DNA of 64,000 nt from JAVBMC01 sp031552845 (GTDB taxonomy: Bacteria; Verrucomicrobiota; Kiritimatiellia; RFP12; DVOR01): contig JAVBMC010000001.1 in the NCBI GenBank assembly GCA_031552845.1, forward strand, positions 1-64,000, read 5' to 3'. The notes beneath the pieces were generated by a model. It was given only the letters and a program-made list of their open reading frames with translations. It made no database searches and was not told the origin of the DNA. A program made the position numbers and the translations under genes. Shown piece by piece: positions 17,788-26,169 of this stretch. Within the stretch, counting starts at the first letter, position 1. Every line of letters starts with the position of its first letter.

Positions 17788-17909
17788 AGTAACGTTACTG
17801 TGGCTTTTTAGTAACGTTACTTTCGGCTGTCAGTAACATTACTCACAGTTCGGAGTAACATTACTTCCACCGCTGAGTAACGTTACTGTCATTTGGAAGT
17901 AACATTGCC
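17788..17909. repeat. 22-bp-period array of the 12-bp palindrome AGTAACGTTACT, six units
   Basis: Cores start at 17788, 17810, 17832, 17854, 17876 and 17898, exactly 22 bases apart. They read AGTAACGTTACT (three times), AGTAACATTACT (twice) and a last degenerate AGTAACATTGCC. The ten-base spacers differ in sequence. The array fills the gap between the SEDS stop (+) and the stop of a reverse-strand gene, so it sits downstream of both. No T-tract terminator is present. Confidence 0.9.
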
Positions 17910-17941
17910 TCCTGTCACGCGACGTGAGTGAAAATTCTATT

Positions 17942-18781
17942 TTACGGAGCCGGAATATAGGTCACGCGGCCATCGGGGTGGCGGCGGAGGACTTCTTGAA
18001 CGGTGCCGTTGCGGGTGAATTGCAGGTGTTCAAAGTGGCAATCACCGTCGGCATCAATCTCGACGAAGGCGTAGCCGTCTTTGAGAGGGTAGGTGCGGGT
18101 GGTGGATGAACCGTTGGTTTGGATGTCGAGGATGAGGATTCCATTGCGGCTGATCTGTTTGCCGTCGGCACTGCGGGTGATGGTGGGGTCGTTGGGGTCG
18201 GTTAACGGAATATCTTTCGTGACAGCGTTGATGATGTCCGAGACTTGCTGACTGTTTGTTGTCTTTGGCAGTTCATCCCATTCGCGACATTTTTGGAGTA
18301 GGATTGAATTGGCGGGATTAATCTCGTTGGAGCCGTTGCTTCCGCTTATAAATCCATCAATCATAAAACCAGATTTGTCGCATAGGGCAATGAAGTAGAC
18401 GTCTCTGCAACAACGGAGATCAAATGCGTAGGCATCGCAGTAGAAGGTCATGCCCCAAGGATTCCAATAATCATCTTGTGAATAGTAACGGTAAAGGATT
18501 AGCTGATCGTTACAATCCAGTTGAGCGTGTGTTGCGTACGGCGTACGAGAGGCACCCTTGACTTTGTAGGAGGTCCAAATACGTTCGGTTCGCTTGGGGT
18601 CATTATCGGAGCGAAAACCTATCGCTGTCGTTTTCTTAACAACATGCTTGTTGAGGAGATGAAAGGGCTCTGGAAGTGCCGTCTGAAGGTCGGGCAGCGG
18701 AGTGAGTACAACTGTCGAATCGTCTCTTTTGGATGCGGCTTCAACCAGTGCATAATGGATGGCAATATGCAGTCCCAACAT
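17942..18781 (-). CDS. Uncharacterised protein, last gene of the prmA operon
   Basis: I do not recognise this 279-residue protein. It starts MLGLHIAIHYALVEAASKRD and has a cysteine- and aromatic-rich middle (about residues 85-140, including YCDAYAFDLRCCRDVYFIAL). The C-terminal part has short beta-like repeats reminiscent of YD or MORN-style segments (DGKQISRNGILILDIQTNG; LQFTRNGTVQEVLRRHPDG). No clear signal peptide or membrane helix is seen. The start at 18781 lies 14 bases after the stop of the preceding membrane-protein gene. In-frame codons further upstream overlap that gene in another frame and are rejected because they translate to a His/Arg/Pro-rich shadow. Confidence 0.6.
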   Translation of the reverse strand: MLGLHIAIHYALVEAASKRDDSTVVLTPLPDLQTALPEPFHLLNKHVVKKTTAIGFRSDNDPKRTERIWTSYKVKGASRTPYATHAQLDCNDQLILYRYYSQDDYWNPWGMTFYCDAYAFDLRCCRDVYFIALCDKSGFMIDGFISGSNGSNEINPANSILLQKCREWDELPKTTNSQQVSDIINAVTKDIPLTDPNDPTITRSADGKQISRNGILILDIQTNGSSTTRTYPLKDGYAFVEIDADGDCHFEHLQFTRNGTVQEVLRRHPDGRVTYIPAP

Positions 18782-18795
18782 GAGTGATTTTCTGC

Positions 18796-19206
18796 TCAGG
18801 CTTGCCAGATGGTGCGGCAGCCTTGGGTGGTGGTGGCGAGGAGGATGGCGAGGAGGATGAGGATGGCGGGGAGGATGAGTTTGCGGCGTTCGCAGATGAC
18901 CCAGCCGCTGAGGGCGAGGTAGGCGGCCCAAAGGGTGAAGTAGAGGGTTTTGCCGGGGGTGCTGTCCCAGTCGATTTGGAGTTCTTTGCCGGTGCAGGCG
19001 GCGGCGAGTTTGCCGAGCCAGGAGGCTTCGAGTCCGTAGACGTAGGTTTGGATGAGTTTGAGGGTATCGGTGAAGGATTTGGCGCTTTCGAACATGCCTT
19101 TGATGTGCTCGAGGTTGAGGCAGGCGATGAGCGCGATGATCCACATGAGCACTACGATGAGCAGGCGTTTGGACCAGCTGAGGAGGGGGGATTTTTTCTT
19201 GGCCAT
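18796..19206 (-). CDS. Small four-helix membrane protein, unknown
   Basis: This 136-residue protein begins MAKKKSPLLSWSKR. Hydrophobic segments lie at about residues 14-29, 80-100 and 106-122, with a weaker one in between, so it is probably an inner-membrane protein with a basic cytoplasmic N-terminus. No family motif is recognised. The start is supported by AGGAG upstream of ATG 19206. It lies between prmA and the 279-residue gene on the same strand, with short gaps on both sides, so it is part of the same operon. Confidence 0.6.
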   Translation of the reverse strand: MAKKKSPLLSWSKRLLIVVLMWIIALIACLNLEHIKGMFESAKSFTDTLKLIQTYVYGLEASWLGKLAAACTGKELQIDWDSTPGKTLYFTLWAAYLALSGWVICERRKLILPAILILLAILLATTTQGCRTIWQA

Positions 19207-19233
19207 GGCGGGGTCTCCTGAGTGTTGGCGGGT

Positions 19234-20088
19234 TTAGCGGGTGCGTTTGAGCCAGCCGCTGCGCCAGCCGTTGATGAGGCGGTTTTGGACTTCGTGGAAG
19301 CCTTGGGCTTGGTAGGCGGCGAGGACGGCGGGATATTGTTCGTCGAGGATGCCGGAGATGATGAGGTCGCTCTTGGCGGCACGGGTGACGGGGGCGGCGT
19401 AGGTGATGAGTACAGGCGCGAGGATGTTGGCGACGGCGATGTCAGCAGCGTCGGCAGTCTCAGCGAGGTCGCCGGTAGTGAAGGAGATTTGGACGTGGTT
19501 GAGGGCGGCGTTTTCGAGGGCGATCTTGACGGCGTCGGGGTCGTTATCGAAGCCGTTGACGGGGTTGAAGCCGAGGAGGGCGGCGCCGATGGCGAGGATG
19601 CCTGAGCCGCAGCCGATGTCGAGGACGGAGCGGTTGAGGGGGCCGTCGTTGGCGATTTGGTCGAGGAAGTAGAGGCAGGCTTGGGTGGTGCCGTGTTGGC
19701 CGGTGCCGAAGCTCATGCCGGGGTCGAGGGTGATGACGCGGTCGTCGGGTTCGGGGGAGAAGTCTTCCCAGGAGGGGCGCACGACGAGGCGGCGGGAAAC
19801 GCGCATGACGTGGAAGAAACGTTTGAAGGCTTCTTGCCAGTCTTCATCGCGCAGGGAGGAGATGGTGGGGGTGAGGGGGAGTTCGAGGATGCTGGCGGCG
19901 TCGGTGAGTGCGGTGAGCACGGGTTGGACGGTATTGGGGTCTTCGAGAAAGACGTCGAGGCGGGTCTGGCCGGTTTCGACGTTTTCCCAGATGGTGGGGG
20001 TAAAGAGTTCGCTGTCGAGCACTTCGAGGAAGGGGTCGGCGGATTCGCGGGGGATGAAGCAGGAGATGACTTTGAGTTCGGCGCCCAT
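19234..20088 (-). CDS. prmA: Ribosomal protein L11 methyltransferase PrmA
   Basis: This 284-residue SAM-dependent enzyme is predicted to methylate ribosomal protein L11. The C-terminal class I methyltransferase domain shows the family segment DPGMSFGTGQHGTTQACLYF, motif I VLDIGCGSGILAIGAALLG, the acidic end of beta-2 (FDNDPDAVKIA) and the NILAPVL motif typical of PrmA substrate binding. The start at 20088 (MGAELKVISCF) is preceded by AAAGGAAAG at good spacing; upstream in-frame codons lack such support. It leads a three-gene reverse operon. The distance to rpmE (divergent) is 137 bases. Confidence 0.88.
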   Translation of the reverse strand: MGAELKVISCFIPRESADPFLEVLDSELFTPTIWENVETGQTRLDVFLEDPNTVQPVLTALTDAASILELPLTPTISSLRDEDWQEAFKRFFHVMRVSRRLVVRPSWEDFSPEPDDRVITLDPGMSFGTGQHGTTQACLYFLDQIANDGPLNRSVLDIGCGSGILAIGAALLGFNPVNGFDNDPDAVKIALENAALNHVQISFTTGDLAETADAADIAVANILAPVLITYAAPVTRAAKSDLIISGILDEQYPAVLAAYQAQGFHEVQNRLINGWRSGWLKRTR

Positions 20089-20167
20089 GGATGCTTTCCT
20101 TTGTTGCCCACAGTATAGCAGAATGGGGCATCGGTCACAAGATTTTCCGCTGATGAGCATTTGATAC

Positions 20168-20195
20168 TTGCAAAAATCGCGTAACATGTTAAACT
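20168..20195 (+). promoter_or_regulatory. Promoter of rpmE
   Basis: TTGCAA (20168-20173) and TAAACT (20190-20195) with a 16-base gap precede ATG 20226 by a leader of about 24 bases. The -10 sequence and 16-base gap are the same as in the promoters of copies A and B. Confidence 0.55.
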
Positions 20196-20225
20196 ATCGG
20201 CCTTTCAAAAGACTTGAGGCTTATT

Positions 20226-20432
20226 ATGAAGAAGGACATTCATCCTAATTACGACACCGCGACAATTTCCTGCGCGTGTGGCAATACTATTGAAACCCGC
20301 TCGACCGTCAAAACTATGAGCGTGAATACGTGTTCCGCTTGCCACCCTTACTTCACGGGGCAGAATACGATGATGGATACTGAGGGCCGCGTTGATTTGT
20401 TCATGAAGCGCTACGGCAAGAAAAAAGCGTAA
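20226..20432 (+). CDS. rpmE: 50S ribosomal protein L31 (zinc-binding form)
   Basis: This 68-residue ribosomal protein begins MKKDIHPNYDTATISCACG and ends GRVDLFMKRYGKKKA. The CxC pair (residues 16 and 18) and CSAC pair near residues 37-40 form the C+ type zinc site, and HPYFTGQ is the standard L31 central motif. Length is normal. It has its own promoter and a strong terminator, and prfA follows. Confidence 0.95.
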   Translation: MKKDIHPNYDTATISCACGNTIETRSTVKTMSVNTCSACHPYFTGQNTMMDTEGRVDLFMKRYGKKKA

Positions 20433-20457
20433 GCGATTTCTTCGGACGTTACGGAGG

Positions 20458-20496
20458 GACCGGCCGTGCACATGTTCTGTGCGAGCCGGTCTTTTC
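20458..20496 (+). terminator. Rho-independent terminator after rpmE
   Basis: GACCGGC (20458-20464) pairs with GCCGGTC (20485-20491), with further pairing of CGTGCAC-like bases inside, followed by TTTTCATTTT. Confidence 0.8.
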
Positions 20497-20536
20497 ATTT
20501 TAAGATTGAGGGAATGCCTGCGGGCGTGTAAATCAT

Positions 20537-21625
20537 ATGAACTTTTCCCGTGAACAATTGGATAAGCGGCTGGCTGAATTGCCGGCTTTGGAGGCGGCGC
20601 TGTCGGATGCCGCCGTCTTGGGCAATGCAAAACTTTATAAGGAGACCGTGCGCAGGCATTCCGAGCTGAAACGTTTGGAGGCGACGGTCAACAACTACTT
20701 TAATACGCAAGAGGAGTTAGAGGCCGGACGTAAGTTGCTGGCGGATTCTGCCGATGATCCCGATATGGCGCAGATGGCCGCGGATGAAGTGGCGCGCTTG
20801 GAGCCTCTCTTGGTGGAGTATGAGCAAAAGCTGATGGCTGGGCTGTTGCCGCAGGATCCGTTGGAGGGCCGTCCGGCGATGCTTGAAATCCGTGCAGGAA
20901 CGGGCGGGGATGAAGCGGCGTTGTTTGCGGCAGTGCTCTTCCGGATGTATTCGCGTTACTGTGACGAGAATAATTACACGATCTCGGTACTGGATGCAAG
21001 CCCGACGGAGATTGGCGGGTATAAGGAAATCATCTTCAGCATCACCGGCGAGAATGCGTATGGACGGTTTCAGTTTGAGAGCGGCGGGCATCGCGTACAG
21101 CGCGTGCCGGTGACAGAGGCGCAGGGGCGTATTCATACCTCTGCCGCGACGGTGATTGCTTTGCCGGAGGCCGATGAAGAGGATGATTTGGTCATTCCGG
21201 AGTCGGAGCTGCGCATCGACATTTTCTGTGCAGGCGGGCATGGCGGGCAGGGCGTGAATACGACCTATTCGGCAATCCGCATCACGCACTTGCCGACGGG
21301 ATTGGTGGCGCAGTGTCAGGACGAGCGCTCGCAGCATAAGAACAAGGCGAAGGCGATGAAGGTGCTGCGTTCACGTATTTTGGAACAACGGCGCAGTGCG
21401 GCAAACGAGCAGGCAGGGGCGACGCGTCTCGACCTACGCGGGTCGGGCGACCGATCGCAGCGTATCCGTACGTACAACTTTCCGCAGAACCGCTTGACGG
21501 ATCACCGTATCAATTTGACGCTCTACTCGCTCGACCGTATTGTTGAGGGCGAGTTGGGCGAGCTGCTGGATGCGCTGTATGCGTATGACTTGAATCAACG
21601 GTTGGAACAACAAGTCAATAATTGA
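20537..21625 (+). CDS. prfA: Peptide chain release factor 1
   Basis: This 362-residue protein terminates translation at UAA and UAG. It carries the GGQ peptidyl-hydrolysis motif in GGHGGQGVNTTYSAIRITH. The stop-codon recognition segment HRVQRVPVTEAQGRIHTSA contains the RF1-type P-x-T tripeptide (PVT) rather than the SPF of RF2, which decides the assignment. Length equals E. coli RF1 closely. ATG 20537 starts 40 bases after the rpmE terminator, with no strong Shine-Dalgarno. The gene usually found next (prmC) is missing; murF follows after 13 bases. Confidence 0.95.
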   Translation: MNFSREQLDKRLAELPALEAALSDAAVLGNAKLYKETVRRHSELKRLEATVNNYFNTQEELEAGRKLLADSADDPDMAQMAADEVARLEPLLVEYEQKLMAGLLPQDPLEGRPAMLEIRAGTGGDEAALFAAVLFRMYSRYCDENNYTISVLDASPTEIGGYKEIIFSITGENAYGRFQFESGGHRVQRVPVTEAQGRIHTSAATVIALPEADEEDDLVIPESELRIDIFCAGGHGGQGVNTTYSAIRITHLPTGLVAQCQDERSQHKNKAKAMKVLRSRILEQRRSAANEQAGATRLDLRGSGDRSQRIRTYNFPQNRLTDHRINLTLYSLDRIVEGELGELLDALYAYDLNQRLEQQVNN

Positions 21626-21638
21626 GCCGGAGCCTGTT

Positions 21639-22883
21639 ATGCTGACGCAAGATACCCGCAAGCTTAAACCCGGCGATACTTATATTGCACTGCGCGGCGA
21701 GCGTCTCGACGGGCATGATTATGTGAGGCTGGCCTTTGAGTTGGGCGCGGCGGAAGCGTGGGTCTGTGCGGATTGGCAAGTGCCGCCTGAATTGATCGGG
21801 CGCAAATTTCGCGTGTTTGAAGATACGCGCAAGGCGTTGTTCACCGAGGCGGCGGCCTATCGCCAGCAGCTGAACTGTTTTACGCTAGGCGTGACGGGCA
21901 GTGCCGGCAAGACAACGACGAAAGAACTGGCGGCGGCGGTGTTCTCTGCGGCTGGAGTCACGGGTGCGACGCAGGGCAATTACAACAATGACATTGGCTT
22001 GCCGTTGACTATCTTGAATCTGCCAAGGGATGTCCGCTACGCCATGATTGAGGCGGGGACCAATCATCCGGGCGAGATTGCTCCGCTGGCAGCATGCATG
22101 CTGCCAGCGGCGGCGATTATCACTTGTATTGCGCCGGTGCACATTGAGTACTTTGGCTCGGTCGAAGCGATTGCCGACGAAAAGGCGGAGCTTTTCCGTG
22201 CGGTGCCATCAAACGGGTACTGTGTGGCATTGTTGGATGACCCGATGTTCCCGCGTTTAGCCGCAGCGGCAAAGGGGCGCGTGGTGAGCGTCTCGCTTGC
22301 GGATGAGCGGGCAGACTATACGGCCTCCAAGCTGGATTTGCCGGATGTCGGTTTGCCCGGGCAGCATAATAAGATAGATTTATTGCTGGTCTATGCGGCA
22401 GCACGTGAGGCTGGCCTCTCCCATGAGTTGATTTGTAAAGGCTTGGCCGGGTTCACGCCGCCGGCAATGCGTTGGGAGCGAACCAAACACGGTGAAGTCG
22501 AAGTCATCAATGATGCCTATAACGCGAATCCTTTGAGTATGACGTGCGCCTTGCGGACTTTTGCCGACACACCCGCGCAGTCGCGTGTGGCTGTTGTGGG
22601 GGATATGCTTGAGTTGGGTGCTTTTTCGATGGAGTTGCATTATCGGGTCGGCAAAGAGGCTGGAAATGGCCCGTGGCGGTTGCTGGTAATTGTCGGTGAA
22701 GCCGCTAAAGAACTTGCGCGTGGGGCGATGGAAGCCGGGTATCCTGGCGATCGTGTTCTTTATTTCCCGGACTCGGCTACTGCTGCTGCAAGGAACAGAG
22801 AATTCGTGCGGGCAGGGGACACAGTATTGCTAAAAGCGTCGCGTAGCATAAAACTTGAACACGTGCTTAAAAGCCTCCAATAA
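21639..22883 (+). CDS. murF: UDP-N-acetylmuramoyl-tripeptide--D-alanyl-D-alanine ligase
   Basis: This 414-residue cytoplasmic Mur ligase adds D-Ala-D-Ala to the UDP-MurNAc-tripeptide. The ATP-binding motif is VTGSAGKTTTKELAAAVF. The NYNNDIGLPLTILNL and VEVINDAYNANPLSM segments are specific to MurF among Mur ligases, and KASRSIKLE matches the C-terminal domain. It is slightly shorter than E. coli MurF (about 450). ATG 21639 lies 13 bases after prfA, so the two are probably co-transcribed. It is isolated from the usual dcw cluster. Confidence 0.93.
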   Translation: MLTQDTRKLKPGDTYIALRGERLDGHDYVRLAFELGAAEAWVCADWQVPPELIGRKFRVFEDTRKALFTEAAAYRQQLNCFTLGVTGSAGKTTTKELAAAVFSAAGVTGATQGNYNNDIGLPLTILNLPRDVRYAMIEAGTNHPGEIAPLAACMLPAAAIITCIAPVHIEYFGSVEAIADEKAELFRAVPSNGYCVALLDDPMFPRLAAAAKGRVVSVSLADERADYTASKLDLPDVGLPGQHNKIDLLLVYAAAREAGLSHELICKGLAGFTPPAMRWERTKHGEVEVINDAYNANPLSMTCALRTFADTPAQSRVAVVGDMLELGAFSMELHYRVGKEAGNGPWRLLVIVGEAAKELARGAMEAGYPGDRVLYFPDSATAAARNREFVRAGDTVLLKASRSIKLEHVLKSLQ

Positions 22884-22924
22884 AAAGGCTTTTCTTCCGT
22901 TTATCCTACGCAGGAGAACGCGTC

Positions 22925-23458
22925 ATGAAGATATTGCCTCTTTGCTTTTTGCTGATTGCAACCTGTTGTTTTGCTCAAGAACAGCATAGGTCTTCAGTGC
23001 CTTCCAACATGCCTCGCCCACTTGGCACTTCCCGTATGGATTCACCCCATGCCGGACCTAATCAACGGCTGGTGCAATTTTTACTGCGTCCGGAAGTGGC
23101 TAAGGATGTCGGCGTCAGCGATGCGACGCTCGCTACGATTCAGGCAGAATATGATAAGCTTGCGCCTGAGCAAGAGAAGTTACGCAATGAGCTGCGCGAA
23201 AAAATGAAGAGTAACTATCAGTTGGCAATTAATACGCTGACGACAAAGACGGCAGACCTCAAGCCGTTGGTTGATGAAACAAAAGTGATTGGAGAGCTAC
23301 GCACGGCTATTGCTGTATTGGACGTTAAAAAGATCGCTATCCTCCGTGACAACCTGACCCCGGCGCAAATTACAAAGCTGTTGGCCTTAATCAAAGAAAA
23401 GATGCCTCCGCCGCCCATGGGTGCGCTGCCTGCGCCTGTCGTGCCAGTCAAAAAATAA
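22925..23458 (+). CDS. Small secreted helical protein, possibly Spy/CpxP-like
   Basis: This 177-residue protein has a signal peptide (MKILPLCFLLIATCCFAQ). The Cys pair before AQ makes a lipoprotein site conceivable, but a clean lipobox is not seen. The mature part is a helical hairpin with repeated LTxAQ-like segments (DNLTPAQITKLLALIKEKM) and ends in a Pro-rich tail. This style resembles periplasmic metal-sensor or chaperone-like Spy/CpxP proteins, but no diagnostic LTxxQ pair is clear, so the suggestion is tentative. CAGGAGAACG lies upstream of ATG 22925. It sits between murF and nth on the same strand. Confidence 0.6.
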   Translation: MKILPLCFLLIATCCFAQEQHRSSVPSNMPRPLGTSRMDSPHAGPNQRLVQFLLRPEVAKDVGVSDATLATIQAEYDKLAPEQEKLRNELREKMKSNYQLAINTLTTKTADLKPLVDETKVIGELRTAIAVLDVKKIAILRDNLTPAQITKLLALIKEKMPPPPMGALPAPVVPVKK

Positions 23459-23476
23459 CATTCTCGCGGGCTTTGT

Positions 23477-24121
23477 GTGACTGTAAAAGATATTCCGGCA
23501 GTGCATCGTGCTTTGATGCGGGCGTTCACAACGCATCCTGCGCCGGTGATTGATTTGGTGGCTGCCCAGACACATGATGTCTTTAAAATATTGGTGGGTA
23601 CAATTCTCAGCGCACGAACAAAAGATGCTACTACTGCCGCCGCCTGCAGGAGATTGTTTGATAAAGTGGATGTGCCTAAGGATCTGACGGCATTGCCTGT
23701 AAAGACATTAGAGGAACTTATTTATCCGGTCGGGTTCTATCGCGAGAAAGCAAAACATCTAAAAGCGTTGCCTGCTGTGCTGGATGAGAAGTTTGATGGT
23801 GTGTTGCCTGATACCGTTGAGGCATTGTGTGAATTGCCGGGAGTCGGGCGCAAAACCGCTAATCTGGTGGTGGCGTTGGGCTTTGATAAACCGGCTATTT
23901 GTGTTGATGTGCATGTTCACCGCATTACCAACCGCTTGGGACTTGTTCAGACGAAGACTCCGCTTGAAACTGAAATGACACTTCGTAAAATCCTGCCTGT
24001 TAAATATTGGAAGAGCTGGAACTCGGTGTTGGTGGCATTCGGTCAAACCCGCTGCGGGCCACGTAATCCCGTTTGCGCCGATTGCCCAATCCGCGCTTAT
24101 TGCCCCTCTGCTACGCAGTAG
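23477..24121 (+). CDS. nth: Endonuclease III, DNA glycosylase/AP lyase
   Basis: This 214-residue base-excision-repair enzyme removes oxidised pyrimidines and cleaves abasic sites. The helix-hairpin-helix LPGVGRKTANLVV holds the catalytic Lys, and the catalytic Asp lies in CVDVHVHRITNRLGL. The C-terminal iron-sulphur loop has C-x6-C-x2-C-x5-C spacing (CGPRNPVCADCPIRAYC). The start is GTG 23477, 19 bases after the previous stop. Its 3-prime end overlaps the end of the convergent glycosyltransferase gene by 11 bases, with no terminator visible between them. Confidence 0.95.
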   Translation: MTVKDIPAVHRALMRAFTTHPAPVIDLVAAQTHDVFKILVGTILSARTKDATTAAACRRLFDKVDVPKDLTALPVKTLEELIYPVGFYREKAKHLKALPAVLDEKFDGVLPDTVEALCELPGVGRKTANLVVALGFDKPAICVDVHVHRITNRLGLVQTKTPLETEMTLRKILPVKYWKSWNSVLVAFGQTRCGPRNPVCADCPIRAYCPSATQ

Positions 24122-25322
24122 GGGGCGTGTCGAATTGCAACGCTTGCCAAACCCGCTCTGCGCGTTTGCGCCAATCCCATACCTCAAGAATCAACGACAA
24201 CGCTTCCTCGGCATATTGCTCGTAGAATGCCTTGTCGGTCAAGAGACGTAAGATTGCATCGGCGAATTGCTGTTCATCGTAGCAAGGTATCTTTACCATG
24301 CCTTTGGGGTAGTAGGTTTTGAGTGCCTCTAAGTCAAACGATACTCCCGGCAACCGCCAAGCCATACCTTCTGCCGCTGCCATGCCACCGCTGTCGTAAG
24401 TCGAAGGATGCACCATGAGCTTGCTTTGTTTGAAGACTTCGAACTTGCGCTCACCATCCAAGAACCCGAGCATCTCGACATTATCCTGCAACCCTAACGC
24501 TATTATTTTGTCACGTACTTCATTCTTTAGGTGCCCATCGCCAATCATGGCAAGCTTTGCCTTTGGGCGTACGTTGCAGAGCAGATGCCAGATGTCCAAT
24601 ATGATTAGCACACCCTTTTGATAATGCAGGCGCCCAATGAAACAGGCATCATAGTGACGCTTTTCAATTGGAGTGATATTGCCGCTGGCTAGATAGCGTT
24701 GAGGTGCGGTAATATCGACGCCGCCTTGAATAATCAGTACGTTGTCACGAGACCGCCGCTTCGTCACGAAACATTGCACATCCGGCTCACTCGTGACAAA
24801 GACTTTATCGGCATATCGTTTGACTAAGAAATACGAAGGCCGCTGCATCAACCAACTGATGAGTCCCCGCAGGCGTTGCTTTCCTTTGTAAGGGGTTTCT
24901 TTGCTCCAGGGGGCAGGGGTGAAAAGATAGTAGCCTGCAATCCAGCAGATATCCGGTCTGCGGCGTTTCAATACAAGTGCAGGCAGAAAGTCCGGCCAAA
25001 AATCAGAAACAGAATAAACGGCATCGACATTCTGCAGTTCATTTGAATATGTTTTGAGAGCTTGGATGCCTGCTTTTATTCTCCGCCATGTATGCGTTAA
25101 GAGAGAGAAAAGACCACATTGCGGATTGGGGTTGAGGGGGGCTGATTGCAGGAATGTAACGTCAACACCGTTTCGGCGGGAGATGGTGATGGCTTCTTCT
25201 GAGCCGAGGAGCATCATTTCCGCATGCGGCTTCCAGCCTTTTAACAGCTCGGTGAAGATGCGGTCACCGCCACTGAATCCTAAGCCGATATTGTTGTTGG
25301 AAAAGAAACAAATCTTCTTCAT
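24111..25322 (-). CDS. Glycosyltransferase family 4 protein
   Basis: This 403-residue GT-B enzyme has an N-terminal MKKICFFSNNNIGLGFSGGD acceptor domain and a C-terminal donor-binding domain with AMIGDGHLKNEVRDKI, GLQDNVEMLGFLDGE and the E-x7-E-like region VHPSTYDSGGMAAAEGMA. It likely transfers a sugar from a nucleotide-sugar donor; donor and acceptor cannot be told. ATG 25322 overlaps the ispA stop as ATGA, so it is translationally coupled to ispA. That position suggests a polyprenyl-linked glycan step, which is only an inference. It is the last gene of the metXW-cysE-ispA reverse operon. Confidence 0.85.
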   Translation of the reverse strand: MKKICFFSNNNIGLGFSGGDRIFTELLKGWKPHAEMMLLGSEEAITISRRNGVDVTFLQSAPLNPNPQCGLFSLLTHTWRRIKAGIQALKTYSNELQNVDAVYSVSDFWPDFLPALVLKRRRPDICWIAGYYLFTPAPWSKETPYKGKQRLRGLISWLMQRPSYFLVKRYADKVFVTSEPDVQCFVTKRRSRDNVLIIQGGVDITAPQRYLASGNITPIEKRHYDACFIGRLHYQKGVLIILDIWHLLCNVRPKAKLAMIGDGHLKNEVRDKIIALGLQDNVEMLGFLDGERKFEVFKQSKLMVHPSTYDSGGMAAAEGMAWRLPGVSFDLEALKTYYPKGMVKIPCYDEQQFADAILRLLTDKAFYEQYAEEALSLILEVWDWRKRAERVWQALQFDTPPTA

Positions 25323-26164
25323 ATTACCCGCTTCAGAAGACATTTAGTCAAAGCTTGTAATGCGGCGGGTTCTTTCGTAAAAGCGTTGAGCTGGTCAAGT
25401 GCGGTTTGCGTATGACGCGCGGCGAGTGCTTGAGCTTCTGCTACGCTCATCAGGTTCAGGATGGAGAGTTCCTTCTGCGTCTTTCCATCCGATGCGTCTA
25501 ATAGATCGTCGACGATTTGAAACGCAATGCCTAGCAAATAACCAAACACGCCTGCGGCTCTCAGAGCCTTGGAGGGCATGCGCGCACCTGCCGCATAGAC
25601 GCCCAAAAGCGTTGATAGAAAGAAAAGGTTAGCTGTTTTGTTTTGATGGATGTAATCCAACTGCTCACGTGTCGCCTGTTTGTTATAAAGCAGATCTTCC
25701 ACTTGTCCTTTGATCACGCTGTTGTCAGAAAAGAGTGCTAGAATCGTTTGAGCGCGTTTGGATTCATTCAAGGCCAGCACGCGAAACGCCAACTGCTGCA
25801 ATGCATCGCCGGCAAGTACCGCCTGCCATTCGCCGAACTGTTTGTGTACGGCTGGTTCGCCTCGGCGCATGGCATCATTATCCATACAGGGCAGGTCGTC
25901 ATGCACCAGCGTGTAATTGTGGAAAAGTTCTAACGCCACTGCAGCAGGTTCGGCGGCTTCGTCGCTGCCGGAAAATGCTTTGGCCAACATCAGGCACAAG
26001 ATCGGACGCAAACGCTTGCCGCCACCACCTGCGAAAACCGCATAACGCATTGCCTGCGAGAGTAGCTCCGGGCGTTCATTGGCCTTGGGCAATGCCGCGT
26101 CCAGCAGACGGTCTACACGTTTCTTTTCTTTTGCCAGATACTGCTGCAGAGCACGTTCGGTCAT
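25319..26164 (-). CDS. ispA: Polyprenyl (farnesyl-type) diphosphate synthase
   Basis: This 281-residue trans-isoprenyl diphosphate synthase condenses allylic diphosphates with IPP. The first Asp-rich motif is DDLPCMDNDAMRRG, in the bacterial FPP-synthase form with two residues inserted between the Asp groups. The second is QIVDDLLD. GGGGKRLRPIL provides the diphosphate-binding Lys/Arg. Length and motif form fit IspA; geranyl or geranylgeranyl specificity cannot be excluded. The start at 26164 lies five bases after the stop of the serine acetyltransferase gene, and its own stop overlaps the next start. Confidence 0.88.
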   Translation of the reverse strand: MTERALQQYLAKEKKRVDRLLDAALPKANERPELLSQAMRYAVFAGGGGKRLRPILCLMLAKAFSGSDEAAEPAAVALELFHNYTLVHDDLPCMDNDAMRRGEPAVHKQFGEWQAVLAGDALQQLAFRVLALNESKRAQTILALFSDNSVIKGQVEDLLYNKQATREQLDYIHQNKTANLFFLSTLLGVYAAGARMPSKALRAAGVFGYLLGIAFQIVDDLLDASDGKTQKELSILNLMSVAEAQALAARHTQTALDQLNAFTKEPAALQALTKCLLKRVI

Positions 26165-26169
26165 GACGC

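Noticed and set aside
18784..20164. Large acidic forward-strand frames opposite prmA and its neighbours
   Set aside because: They are Glu/Val/Gly-rich mirror images of reverse-strand genes with clear family motifs.
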